Shown: one piece after another, positions 30,371 to 38,494 of the stretch
Layout: every line of letters starts with the position of its first letter
How positions within the stretch are numbered: position 1 is the first letter of the stretch
Source: Rahnella perminowiae
GTDB lineage: Bacteria > Pseudomonadota > Gammaproteobacteria > Enterobacterales > Enterobacteriaceae
Direction: 5' to 3'
DNA: 47,146 bases
Assembly (NCBI RefSeq): GCF_019049755.1
Contig: NZ_JAFMOS010000638.1
Coordinates: 1 to 47,146 of the forward strand
Notes under the pieces: generated by a model
Database searches by the model: none
What the model saw: only the letters and a program-made list of their open reading frames with translations
What the model was told of the DNA's origin: nothing
Translations under genes and position numbers: made by a program

Positions 30371-32290
30371 TTAAATGCGTGAAAGGCAATCTATTGCAAT
30401 TGCCTTGAAGCTTTCAAAATTCTCACTGCTCAGCAAACGGCTCATTGAGCGTTCCCGCACAAACGTCACGAATAAATCGTAAATCGCCATCGCCTCTTCA
30501 TAATCTGCTTTGCTGATCGCCAGCAGGAAAATTACGTGTGCGGTCTCCCCTTCTCCCCATGCAATGCCCTGGGGAGAGAGCAACGTGATTACCACGGTTT
30601 TCTTTGCCAGCAACCCCAGCGAGTGCGGCAGCGCAATGCCTTCACCCAGCATGGTCGAGACAATCTCTTCACGCTCTACCACCGACGGATAAAACGCCTG
30701 ATCGACATAACCTTCCGCTTCCAGTTGCGAGCACACATGGCGGAATAACTCCGCCTGCGTCATCGGTTCATTGATAATCATAAAATGTTTTTCGTCGAAG
30801 AATTTTTCCAGCATATAAGGCCGCGTGCGGTCTACCAGAACCAGTTTACCGAGCTGCTCCATTTGGTATTCGGTCGGGAATGGCGACAGCACCACCACCG
30901 GCTTATTTTTCTCACTGATGCGGGCATTGGAAATAATAAAATCTTCGTCGATGTGTTCCAGTTGCTCATAATCACGCAACGTCACAACCTGCTTCATCAC
31001 CAGTTGCGGATACTTGCGATTAATCTGCGCCTGAATCATGCGGATTGTCGAATTGCCGGTATCACATACCAGCATCACCTGCGGGTGTCGCTGGTAGCCG
31101 ATATTGTAATGCCGCTCCAGCCCGACGCCGATGTGCAGCACCAGAAAACCAATCTCGTTTTCGCTGAGTGTATACGGCGTGTATTTCCCCCAGCTTGAAA
31201 CCGCCGCCAGCGTGACGTCATAGGCCATCGGATAATGCTGTTTGATGTTGTTTAGCAGCGGATTGGGAATATTAATCTGATACTTCACCCGCGTAATCAT
31301 GGTCTTAATGTGCGTCAGCAGATCAGCACGCAGCTGCTTATCGCCTTGCAAATCATAGTTATAGTGCGAGTTGATATACGAAAGGATGTAATCGACCAGC
31401 GATTCATCATCATCTGCATTGATGTCTGTCGGCAGAATTTGCTGTACGCGACGCGCGGCGATATTCACCCGCAGATACGCCTCTTCAGAGGCAGGAATTT
31501 CCTTGCCGACCAGCGCTTTCAGCTCTGCCGCCAGCCTTACAGAAACCTGTTTCACCGCCGGGTCGCCATCTTCGGCATCAAAATCAGTCAGCGGATAGCC
31601 CCTGGCGATACGCTTAATGGCCACCGCACAATAGAGGATCAGATAGTGCTCGCCCTCATCAGTCAGCTGAATAGAAGACTGACTCAGAAGCTGATGCATA
31701 AAGCGCGTCAGTGGCACCAGCGCTTCCGGTTCCAGGCTTTCCGATTTGAGCAGCGGATTGGTTTGTTCTTCAGCATCGAGCTGAAACAGCAGGTCAGTCA
31801 GGCAGGCACGGATTGCCAGCTCAGCGCCAAACAGCTTCATGCCATAGCGCGGCTTGGTTTCGATATTCAGGTGATAGCGGGCCAGATGCTCCCTTACCTC
31901 AGCCATATCATTTTGCAGAGTTCCGCGGCTGACAAACCATTCATCGGCCAGATCTTCCAGCTTTAATGAAAAGGCAGAAGTCAAAAAGCGGATCAACAAC
32001 GTCTTCACCCGCCCGGCGGCTGTGCGGGGTGTCGGATTCGGTTTAGGTTGTGTTGATTGCTGCAACGACGAGAACAGGCCATGGTCATCAATCCGCAGCT
32101 GATATCCGCTGCCACGACTGTGTATAAAAGTCGCGCCATAGTCTGCGATGATTTCATTAAGCGCAGTGATATCCGCACGAACCGTTCGCGTCGACACCGA
32201 CAGACGTTTTGCCAGTTCGTCCTGAGGCAGCGTTTCGGTTTGCAGCGCATCAAACAGTTGCGCCAGACGTTGATTGGGAAATCTCACCAT
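30371..32290 (-). CDS. PRD-containing transcriptional regulator with EIIB-like and EIIA domains (BglG/MtlR type)
   Basis: DNA-binding activator whose activity is set by PTS phosphorylation. From the ATG at 32290 (GGAAG upstream) it has 639 residues: HTH (about 5-60; SVSTRTVRADI), a second Mga-type HTH (about 95-150), PRD1 (about 190-285; H215), PRD2 (about 295-400; H327, H386), an EIIB-like segment with C409 in VCDTGNST, and a fructose-type EIIA domain (about 495-639) with H556 in GEGIALPHS. In PRD1 the second expected histidine is N276 (EEAYLRVNIAAR), so that site is probably not phosphorylated. It is the last gene of the cassette, 241 bases after the aldolase, and surely its regulator. The effector is unknown. 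Confidence 0.85.
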   Translation of the reverse strand: MVRFPNQRLAQLFDALQTETLPQDELAKRLSVSTRTVRADITALNEIIADYGATFIHSRGSGYQLRIDDHGLFSSLQQSTQPKPNPTPRTAAGRVKTLLIRFLTSAFSLKLEDLADEWFVSRGTLQNDMAEVREHLARYHLNIETKPRYGMKLFGAELAIRACLTDLLFQLDAEEQTNPLLKSESLEPEALVPLTRFMHQLLSQSSIQLTDEGEHYLILYCAVAIKRIARGYPLTDFDAEDGDPAVKQVSVRLAAELKALVGKEIPASEEAYLRVNIAARRVQQILPTDINADDDESLVDYILSYINSHYNYDLQGDKQLRADLLTHIKTMITRVKYQINIPNPLLNNIKQHYPMAYDVTLAAVSSWGKYTPYTLSENEIGFLVLHIGVGLERHYNIGYQRHPQVMLVCDTGNSTIRMIQAQINRKYPQLVMKQVVTLRDYEQLEHIDEDFIISNARISEKNKPVVVLSPFPTEYQMEQLGKLVLVDRTRPYMLEKFFDEKHFMIINEPMTQAELFRHVCSQLEAEGYVDQAFYPSVVEREEIVSTMLGEGIALPHSLGLLAKKTVVITLLSPQGIAWGEGETAHVIFLLAISKADYEEAMAIYDLFVTFVRERSMSRLLSSENFESFKAIAIDCLSRI

Positions 32291-32315
32291 AGTTCTTCCA
32301 GTTCGTTTCAACGGG

Positions 32316-32351
32316 CCCCCGTTCACAGCAAATGCGTGTCGCGAACGGGGG
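32316..32351 (-). promoter_or_regulatory. Hairpin in the leader of the PRD regulator
   Basis: CCCCCGTTC pairs perfectly with GAACGGGGG around 18 bases, 26 bases before the regulator ATG. A small CCCTC/GAGGG hairpin lies at 32386-32398. No T-run is seen, so this is more likely a control or stability element between the aldolase and regulator genes than a terminator. Confidence 0.4.
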
Positions 32352-32531
32352 TGTCACTGTTGCCGCGCCATTTAAGGCACCATCACCCTCGGTGAGGGGC
32401 TGCCCACCGTCACATAACTATCGAAAAAGACAGCGTGCCGCTTTCGGCTGATACCTTGAATCTGGTGATGTTATCGCTTCGTTGATTCATTGCGTAAATA
32501 TATTTGTCCTCCGGCAGCAAGTGTCAGAACC

Positions 32532-33272
32532 TTAACCCACCAGCTTTCTGACGCTGGCCAGCAGGGTTTTCACATCCTCAGGACGCGTATTACCCGATGC
32601 ACTGTCGATGATCGAGCTGTAAATATGCGGGATGATTTTGGTGACACCTGCCGCCAGCGCGATTTCCATAATCGGCTCGAAGTTTTCCAGGTCGATACCG
32701 CCGGTCGGCTCAAGCCAGAAATCCTGTTCGGCACAGGCACGGGCCACGGCAGCGAATTCGTCACGGGTTTTCAGGCCCCCCATCGGGAAATACTTCACCG
32801 AGCTGCCCCCCATGTCTCTGAGCAGCGCAATGGCCGTTTCTACCGGCACAATCGCGTCAGCAGAGCCTGAACTCAGCGGTCCGGTATTGATTTTCACCAA
32901 ACCCGCTTTACCGGTTGGCGAAATCAGACCGTTCACCACGCTGTCATTCTGCCCCAGCAAGGCACGGCTGGTGCCGACACCGGTAAAGACCTGGTTGACG
33001 TGTTGCGGCTGAACCTGTGCAGAAATCTGGCTGACCATCAGCGACTGACGCGGATCGCCTGCGCCTAACCCGACGGACAAAGCGTTTTCAATCAGCGCCG
33101 CATATTCCTTCATATCCGCTACCGCGCTGGCCACATCCGCGTAATTTTTTGACAGCACGCCGACCAGCACGTGGCCTTCTGCGGCTTCATAGATATCACG
33201 CGCATTGTTTTTTGAGCCTGCCAGAACGTTCAGACACACACGGTCACGGTAGAAGTTCGGAGTCAGCTTCAT
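32532..33272 (-). CDS. KDGP aldolase family protein (DgaF-like)
   Basis: Class I-type aldolase family related to Salmonella DgaF, which splits 2-keto-3-deoxygluconate 6-phosphate into pyruvate and glyceraldehyde 3-phosphate in D-glucosaminate breakdown. 246 residues. Conserved stretches: LVKINTGPLSSGSADAIVPVE (K127), GGSSVKYFPMGGLKT (K160, likely Schiff-base lysine) and FWLEPTGGIDLENF (E188). The start overlaps the DgaE-like gene by four bases (ATGA), so the two act together. The family matches the EF_0839 group. Activity on a phosphorylated substrate is inferred from DgaF. Confidence 0.85.
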   Translation of the reverse strand: MKLTPNFYRDRVCLNVLAGSKNNARDIYEAAEGHVLVGVLSKNYADVASAVADMKEYAALIENALSVGLGAGDPRQSLMVSQISAQVQPQHVNQVFTGVGTSRALLGQNDSVVNGLISPTGKAGLVKINTGPLSSGSADAIVPVETAIALLRDMGGSSVKYFPMGGLKTRDEFAAVARACAEQDFWLEPTGGIDLENFEPIMEIALAAGVTKIIPHIYSSIIDSASGNTRPEDVKTLLASVRKLVG

Positions 33273-34396
33273 GCGTTGTCTCCCTTGAAAAGTTGTTTAA
33301 AACGTTGTGCGACGATGGCAAGCTGAGGCGGCGTTACGCTGCGTACGTCGACTTCAATCTTGCCTTCATTGGCCCGGTAACCACGAAAATAAATCGCGAT
33401 ATCGCCGCTCTTCATGGCGTCCACAATGGCTTTGGTTTTCCAGCCGAGTACGGCTTCATCGAAAGTAATTTCCGTGCGGGCGATATCACGTCCGGCACTG
33501 TCCCAGACCACGCGGCCAGTCACACCCTTAATTTCGTTCAGGCTGGCAATGAATGGCGTCATCTTGTCGACCATTTCCTGTCCGGTGGTTTTCGGCAGGG
33601 TGAGATAGCTTTCGATCGCCTGCGTCAGGCCGAGAATGCCTTCTTTGCCGACTTTCATCGCACGACCAATGCCGCCGGATTGCAGTTTTACCCATTCGAC
33701 ATACTGTTTTTTACCGAGCACCAGGCCACTGGTCGGCCCTTCGATGGCTTTAGCACCGCTGTAAACCACCAGATCCGCACCCGTTTCGTAATAACACGTC
33801 AGATCTTCTTCAGCGGCAGCATCGACGATCAGCGGCACGTTATGTGCACGCGCCACTTCGGCGGCTTCGGCGACTGATAAAATACTTTTCTGCACCGAGT
33901 GGTGTGATTTGATGTACATGATTGCGGCCGTGCGCGGCGTAATGCAGGCGGCAAGTTGCGCGGCAGAACATTCGTTGGCATAACCGGCTTCCACTACCTT
34001 GCCGCCGCCCATCGTCACCATCGTTGCGACCGGCGCACCGAAATTCACGTTGTGGCCTTTTGGCAGCACGATGTCGTGCGGAATGTCCAGCGGCGCGACA
34101 TGCAGGTTTTCCAGCAGCCAGGCATCATCTTTCACAATCACCGCCGCGACAGATTGCGCGATCCCGGCCGAGGCGCAGGAGACGACCACCGCGCTTTCGA
34201 CGTGAAGCAATTTCGCGATGTAAGCGCCGGTTTTGTTCACCAGATCTTTCATTTCAAAGTAATGATTCAGACCGGTATTCACTACCGCTGCCACTTCCTC
34301 GCGCGGAGTAGAAACACCCAGTGCCGTCATGCGACCTGATGCGTTAATAACCTGTTTTAAATCATATTTTTCATATAAAGATTGTTCAGAAGACAT
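33269..34396 (-). CDS. PLP-dependent ammonia-lyase, DgaE family (SelA-like fold)
   Basis: Fold-type I PLP enzyme of the SelA/DgaE group. DgaE converts D-glucosaminate 6-phosphate to KDGP plus ammonia. 375 residues. PLP lysine K216 in VYSGAKAIEGPTSG and the aspartate that holds the pyridine ring, D192 in IVDAAAEED, are seen; phosphate-cup residues lie near SCASAGIAQS (about 73-82). Overlaps the amidohydrolase end by 11 bases. With the amidohydrolase upstream, its substrate is likely the free 2-amino sugar acid (phosphate) made by deacylation. Confidence 0.85.
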   Translation of the reverse strand: MSSEQSLYEKYDLKQVINASGRMTALGVSTPREEVAAVVNTGLNHYFEMKDLVNKTGAYIAKLLHVESAVVVSCASAGIAQSVAAVIVKDDAWLLENLHVAPLDIPHDIVLPKGHNVNFGAPVATMVTMGGGKVVEAGYANECSAAQLAACITPRTAAIMYIKSHHSVQKSILSVAEAAEVARAHNVPLIVDAAAEEDLTCYYETGADLVVYSGAKAIEGPTSGLVLGKKQYVEWVKLQSGGIGRAMKVGKEGILGLTQAIESYLTLPKTTGQEMVDKMTPFIASLNEIKGVTGRVVWDSAGRDIARTEITFDEAVLGWKTKAIVDAMKSGDIAIYFRGYRANEGKIEVDVRSVTPPQLAIVAQRFKQLFKGDNA

Positions 34397-35519
34397 GAGC
34401 AGATTTCCCTTCTTCGGTTAACAGGATGACACCCGCGACCACGGCGGCCAGGGGCACCAGCACACTTTCGCCCTTCGCGGACTTTCCTTCGGAATCAATA
34501 AATACCTGCGGTGCCTGACGTAACTCGAACAGTGTCAGATCGGCATCTGCGCCTGCGTCCAGACGGCCTTTGGCAGGCAGACAGAGTGCACCGGCGGCGT
34601 GAGTGGTCACGCAATCAATGACCTGTGGCAATGTCATGCCGACGCTGAAGAACTTCGACATTACGGTCGCCAGACTGTGAACCGGCCCGTTCAGGCGGTT
34701 GCGGCAATAAATATCGGAGCTGATGGTGTGCGGCAAAATGCCCTGCTTAATAGCCAGTTCTGCCACTTCAAAGCTGAAACTCGCAGTGCCATGACCGACA
34801 TCCAGCAACACGCCACGGCTGAGCGCACGCTTAACGGAGTCGCGCAGTACGCCTTCCGGCGAGAGAATGCGGTTCGGCTTGCCGTTATAACAGTGAGTAA
34901 TGATGTCACCTGAGGTCAGCAAATCAGCGATTTCATCGAGGTTCGGCGGGTTATTGCCGATATGCACCATCAGCGGCAGAGGAGCATTTTCCTGCTGTAT
35001 TTCTTTGGCGCGCACCAGCGGTTTCAGGCCGTTCTGCCCGACCACGCTGCTGCTCATGCGTGCTTTGATACCAATGATAAAACCGGGATTTCGCGCGATG
35101 GCATCACGCACGCCGATCTTGTCAATCTGCGTCATATCCGCCAGTTCGTTTTGCGTCACAATGCCGGTGCGGGCGATATTCAGGAAAGCATAAACATTGG
35201 TTTTCGCCTTACGGGTGATCTGATAGAAATCGTCGATATCATTTGCGCCGGTGCTGCCGGCATCCGCCACGGTGGTGACACCGCAGGCGACCCCGATCAG
35301 ATCAGCTTCATCATGATAAATCGGCGATTTCGGGTAACAGTGAACATGGGAATCGATCCAGCCAGCGCTGGCGTAAACCTTACCCTGCAGATCGAGAGTC
35401 TGGCGGGCAGTGGCACCGGGGGCCAGTGTGCCAATGGCGGCAAATTTGCCGTCGCGAATTGCAATATCAGTCAGGCTACCGTCTGCGCGTAATGCCTGCC
35501 GGATGATTAAGTCATACAT
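34386..35519 (-). CDS. Amidohydrolase/deacetylase family metallohydrolase (EF_0837 type)
   Basis: TIM-barrel metal-dependent hydrolase of the amidohydrolase superfamily, often annotated as a putative deacylase. 377 residues. Metal ligands expected for the subtype I site are present: H58 and H60 in SHVHC, K152 in GIKARMSSS (probable carbamylated lysine), H186 in MVHIGNN, H209 in ITHCYNG and D269 in ISSDIYC. Inference from the neighbours: it removes an acyl group from an N-acyl amino-sugar acid before the ammonia-lyase step. A dihydroorotase- or deaminase-like reaction cannot be excluded by sequence. Confidence 0.82.
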   Translation of the reverse strand: MYDLIIRQALRADGSLTDIAIRDGKFAAIGTLAPGATARQTLDLQGKVYASAGWIDSHVHCYPKSPIYHDEADLIGVACGVTTVADAGSTGANDIDDFYQITRKAKTNVYAFLNIARTGIVTQNELADMTQIDKIGVRDAIARNPGFIIGIKARMSSSVVGQNGLKPLVRAKEIQQENAPLPLMVHIGNNPPNLDEIADLLTSGDIITHCYNGKPNRILSPEGVLRDSVKRALSRGVLLDVGHGTASFSFEVAELAIKQGILPHTISSDIYCRNRLNGPVHSLATVMSKFFSVGMTLPQVIDCVTTHAAGALCLPAKGRLDAGADADLTLFELRQAPQVFIDSEGKSAKGESVLVPLAAVVAGVILLTEEGKSAHVF

Positions 35520-35590
35520 ACGACATTCTCCATAATCTCGGGCATCAGGAATGCTCCTGACGCCCGTTTACCGCTGATCCGCTGCTGTTG

Positions 35591-36244
35591 CTACAGTGAA
35601 ACAGGGAAGATAGCGCCCAGCACCATCGCACCGAGAATGGCACCACCGGTAATCGGCTTCTGCCACAAATAGAAACCCAGCGCACCCATCAGCGAGCCCA
35701 GACCGATAGGAATCGATGCCGCCATTGCTGACAGGATAATCAGCGGCCCGAGGAAACGGCCCGAGGCGTTACCCGCGCCCATCATGACGTCAGCACCGTA
35801 GGTTGAATTGCTCTGATTGATGGTAAATTTACGCGCCAGAATGATGATGTATCCCACGGCTAACCCGAGGATCAGGCCGGTCACCAGTGAGGCCGCGAAG
35901 TTCGCCACCGGAAAGATGATCCCGGCGCCGAGCAACAGTGCCGGAACGCCCAGGCCGATACCGGTCTGGATCGCGCCGCCGATATCGAGAATACCGACCA
36001 GCGAGCCTTCGATGATGCGGGCAAACAGGAAACTGGCACCGAAAGCCGCCACTGCGCCGTACACGCCGGTGTCCATGCCGGAACGTAGCATCGACACAAA
36101 GGCCACTTCGTTAAACGCGCCGATGCCGTACAGGTAATACATATGTGTCCCGGCGAAAACGCCGGAAGACAGCAGTCCGACAAAGATCGGGAACGACCAC
36201 TCGGCGTACCAGAAACCACGTTTGGCTTGTTCTTCCATTGTCAT
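35591..36244 (-). CDS. DUF4310 family integral membrane protein (EF_0833 type)
   Basis: No biochemical function is known to me. 217 residues, mostly hydrophobic, with about six membrane segments (roughly 16-38, 55-77, 83-103, 105-137, 163-185, 192-217) rich in glycine and alanine (GGAIQTGIGLGVPALLLGAG). Its constant partner is the DUF4311 protein six bases upstream; together they probably form the cassette's transporter. There is no ATP-binding motif. Confidence 0.75.
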   Translation of the reverse strand: MTMEEQAKRGFWYAEWSFPIFVGLLSSGVFAGTHMYYLYGIGAFNEVAFVSMLRSGMDTGVYGAVAAFGASFLFARIIEGSLVGILDIGGAIQTGIGLGVPALLLGAGIIFPVANFAASLVTGLILGLAVGYIIILARKFTINQSNSTYGADVMMGAGNASGRFLGPLIILSAMAASIPIGLGSLMGALGFYLWQKPITGGAILGAMVLGAIFPVSL

Positions 36245-36250
36245 GCTCCC

Positions 36251-37027
36251 TTACTTACCGCTGAGTGAATTGTGAATGCCGTTCAGCCATGTCGGGACGT
36301 CCAGCATGAATGACTGCAACAGCTTGACGTCGAACCCGCGGAAGAAGCCGCTGAGGACAAACAGCGCGATAATCGCCGCCATCATCACTTTGGTGACGTG
36401 GTTCCAGCCGCTTTCTTCAACACCTTTACCAATCAGAATACCCAGCACCAGACCCGGCACGGCGTTACCCATGATCATCTGCGCCATACCGCCAAAAATG
36501 GTGGCCCAGAAACCGGAACGACGCCCTGCATCGATTGCCGCCAGCCAGAAAATTACCGGCATCACGGTGTTTACCAACAGGTTAGCCGCAGGTACCAGCA
36601 CTTTAATTGCCGTAACCTGTAACGCTGCAGGTACCGCAGAGGCGGTAGTGTTGAGGAAGGCGACCACAATCATGCCGATGATGCCGCCCGCAATTGCCAT
36701 CTTGCGCGGGTCGTGCAGGGTTTCAGCCACATTGCGGTTTTTGAACATCAGGGCGGCGGTTGCCCAGTGAGGAATAATGCGGTGGTCAACGTCCTGAGTG
36801 AAAGAACCTGCCGCCACGGAAGAAGCCCAGGCGTTGAAGAAGAAGCCGAGACCAAAGGAGAAATGTGAAGCCGGATCGCCTTCACAGGAGTTTAATTCCC
36901 CAAGCGTACGAAAAGCCCCCATTCCCTGCACTGTGGGTGCATGAAACATACGTGCGGCACCCGCACCTACGCCCACACCGACCAGTCCGCCGATAATAAG
37001 CGACTTAAATAAAATAATTAAAAACAT
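36251..37027 (-). CDS. DUF4311 family integral membrane protein (EF_0832 type)
   Basis: Function unknown. 258 residues with about six to seven membrane segments. The first (SLIIGGLVGVGVGAGAARMF) is strongly glycine-rich; the conserved loop GELNSCEGDPASHFSFGLGFFFNAW and DVDHRIIPHWATAALMFKNRN contain polar and charged residues that could bind substrate. Between DUF4312- and DUF4310-type genes. Best guess: membrane half of a substrate carrier working with DUF4310. Confidence 0.75.
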   Translation of the reverse strand: MFLIILFKSLIIGGLVGVGVGAGAARMFHAPTVQGMGAFRTLGELNSCEGDPASHFSFGLGFFFNAWASSVAAGSFTQDVDHRIIPHWATAALMFKNRNVAETLHDPRKMAIAGGIIGMIVVAFLNTTASAVPAALQVTAIKVLVPAANLLVNTVMPVIFWLAAIDAGRRSGFWATIFGGMAQMIMGNAVPGLVLGILIGKGVEESGWNHVTKVMMAAIIALFVLSGFFRGFDVKLLQSFMLDVPTWLNGIHNSLSGK

Positions 37028-37059
37028 CAGTATATCCTTGTCATTTATAGCTAACGTTT

Positions 37060-37359
37060 TTATTTCGTGACAAAAACTACCTGTTCCGTATTAATAACAG
37101 TCAGGTTGACGGTAATGTCTAACGCCACGTAATAACTCTTTCTTTCCCTGGCCAGAAAAAAGAACAGAAACTTTTCCCTTTTGACTGATTCTTCTGCCTT
37201 TATTATCTTGACGTCCTGCGGTTCAATGCGTAGCAAGACATTATTGGCAGATGACTTGAGAACCGTTCTCTGAACCTGACTCAGTGCGGAAGAAAAGGCG
37301 GCAGCCTTATTTTCGCCTTTTCCTTCAACCCGGACCGTCGTGGTTAATTGTTGCTTCAT
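37060..37359 (-). CDS. DUF4312 family small protein (EF_0831 type)
   Basis: 99 residues, cytoplasmic by sequence (no signal peptide; one short hydrophobic patch LFFFLARERKSYYV). Alternating strands, SSANNVLLRIEPQDVKII and VALDITVNLTVINTEQVVFVT, suggest a small alpha/beta fold. No catalytic motif is recognised. Its ATG overlaps the stop of the SFCGS gene by one base (TAATG), which suggests a fixed stoichiometry with that protein. Confidence 0.72.
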   Translation of the reverse strand: MKQQLTTTVRVEGKGENKAAAFSSALSQVQRTVLKSSANNVLLRIEPQDVKIIKAEESVKREKFLFFFLARERKSYYVALDITVNLTVINTEQVVFVTK

Positions 37360-37724
37360 TACGCCTGACCATACTTCTTGTTATAAGCTTCAACCAGACG
37401 CTGCCCCAGTTCTTCTTTATCCATAAAGCCGAACCCTAATACCAGACAGCCTTCGTTAATTGCCGTAACTCCTTCATCCACGGAGCGCATCCCATATTTA
37501 GCTTTATATCCGTATTTGTTTTGTGCGGTAATCGCACCCGCACCGCCACTGCCGCAGAAAGAAATACCTAAGCTGGCACCCTCTGCTTTCATCACATCGC
37601 CGAGTTTCATATCTGCTGCCATGCCAGGGACAACAATGGCTTTTCCACCCGCTGCTTCCACGCCTGCTGCCACTTTCTGGCCTTTCCCTAAACGGTCGCC
37701 GATCACCACTAATACTTGTCCCAT
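37359..37724 (-). CDS. Glycine-rich SFCGS family protein (EF_0830 type), RpiB-like pattern
   Basis: 121 residues, cytoplasmic. Named for SFCGS around C57. The stretch GISFCGSGGAGAITAQNKYGYKA and the later VLGFG (95-99), spaced exactly 24 residues after YKA including VLGFG, follow the pattern of ribose-5-phosphate isomerase B (CGTG..., A.NK..G.RA, VLAFG) without a gap, as I remember E. coli RpiB. The catalytic cysteine corresponds to C57, but the RpiB histidine is N90 here. So it may be a sugar-phosphate-binding protein or a changed isomerase. Function not established. 46 bases after the PRD gene. Confidence 0.75.
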   Translation of the reverse strand: MGQVLVVIGDRLGKGQKVAAGVEAAGGKAIVVPGMAADMKLGDVMKAEGASLGISFCGSGGAGAITAQNKYGYKAKYGMRSVDEGVTAINEGCLVLGFGFMDKEELGQRLVEAYNKKYGQA

Positions 37725-37770
37725 GTTTCACATCTCCGGATTAATTAATTCGCTAAATTTTCGGTAAAAT

Positions 37771-38121
37771 TTATTCAGGCTCATTATCTCTTGCGACTTC
37801 GAAATGCACCGAGAGTAAATACGCCTCCTCAATCGGTAAATTTCCAAACCAGCTGACCACTTCCTCTGCCATTTGCATGGACTCGGCAGAAATTTCATCA
37901 AATAAATCTTTCTCGACATCAGGTAACGGCTCGCCGGTAATAGAGCGTAATACCATGGCTTTAACGTGTGACGTTAACATCTGCAACTGAACATCTGTGG
38001 TGTAGATATTCTTTGCACTTTGCATCGCCTGAATATCCTTTAATACTTGCTCTGTTATCGCCGCCGCATCATTCAATCCAATCCGCCCGACCCCGTTCAC
38101 AGATGCGCTTGCGTTATTCAC
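37771..38121 (-). CDS. Small PRD-domain protein (EF_0829 type)
   Basis: 116 residues: a single PTS regulation domain without any DNA- or RNA-binding part. Histidines at the places expected for PRD phosphorylation are H52 (LTSHVKAMVLRS) and H106 (EEAYLLSVHFEVAR). First gene of the cassette. A stand-alone PRD may buffer phosphate from HPr/NPr or pair with the PRD regulator at the other end of the operon; this is inference. Confidence 0.78.
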   Translation of the reverse strand: MNNASASVNGVGRIGLNDAAAITEQVLKDIQAMQSAKNIYTTDVQLQMLTSHVKAMVLRSITGEPLPDVEKDLFDEISAESMQMAEEVVSWFGNLPIEEAYLLSVHFEVARDNEPE

Positions 38122-38220
38122 TCGCGATTACCTCTCTCCTTGTCTGACTCACTATTTCCAGCCGTTTATTTTGTCTGTCTTTACCCTAACCCCGCGTACA
38201 TTTCCTGTGTAGAGGGTCTT

Positions 38221-38240
38221 TTTCCAGTTCGAAGTGGAAA
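38221..38240. promoter_or_regulatory. Candidate operator of the sugar-acid cassette
   Basis: TTTCCAGTTCGAAGTGGAAA is a 20-base palindrome with one mismatched pair, about 100 bases before the first cassette gene. On the cassette strand, TTGCGA lies further upstream as a weak -35; no good -10 was found. Ten bases of it (TTCCAGTTCG) recur at 32297-32306 beside the regulator ribosome binding site. The rest of 38122-38380 shows no gene. Confidence 0.45.
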
Positions 38241-38396
38241 TACGATGCGCTGAGCAGATCTCATTCGCAAAACGAAAAGTTAAGTCGCCATATCACTGAA
38301 TATTGCGGCATGTAGCAGCGTATTTCGCTGGTAATCGGAATTTTCGCAATACGGATTAATTCCCACACAATGCTTTCATTTCCGCCTGAGAATGCC

Positions 38397-38494
38397 TAGT
38401 ATCAAAGAACACATGCAAATTACCGACACCCCCGCGCTTACCCGCGGGGGTGTTGTTTTTTGCCGACCGGCACCCCACCCGCATGAGGCGGGTG
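38397..38494 (+). promoter_or_regulatory. rnk leader with intrinsic-terminator attenuator
   Basis: A -10-like TAGTAT (38397-38402) is followed by an 11-bp perfect GC-rich stem, ACACCCCCGCG/CGCGGGGGTGT (38426-38453), and a T-run (38456-38460), all upstream of rnk. A second hairpin CACCCGC/GCGGGTG (38476-38494) lies just before the ribosome binding site. CCCGC of the first stem (38431-38435) can pair instead with GCGGG of the second (38488-38492), so the two forms exclude each other. An Rfam rnk leader of this sort is known to me. Confidence 0.65.

Noticed and set aside
37359-37724. SFCGS protein as a PTS EIIB with C57 as phosphocysteine
   Set aside because: In EIIB domains the cysteine follows the first strand near the N-terminus; here it is mid-protein, and the RpiB pattern fits better.
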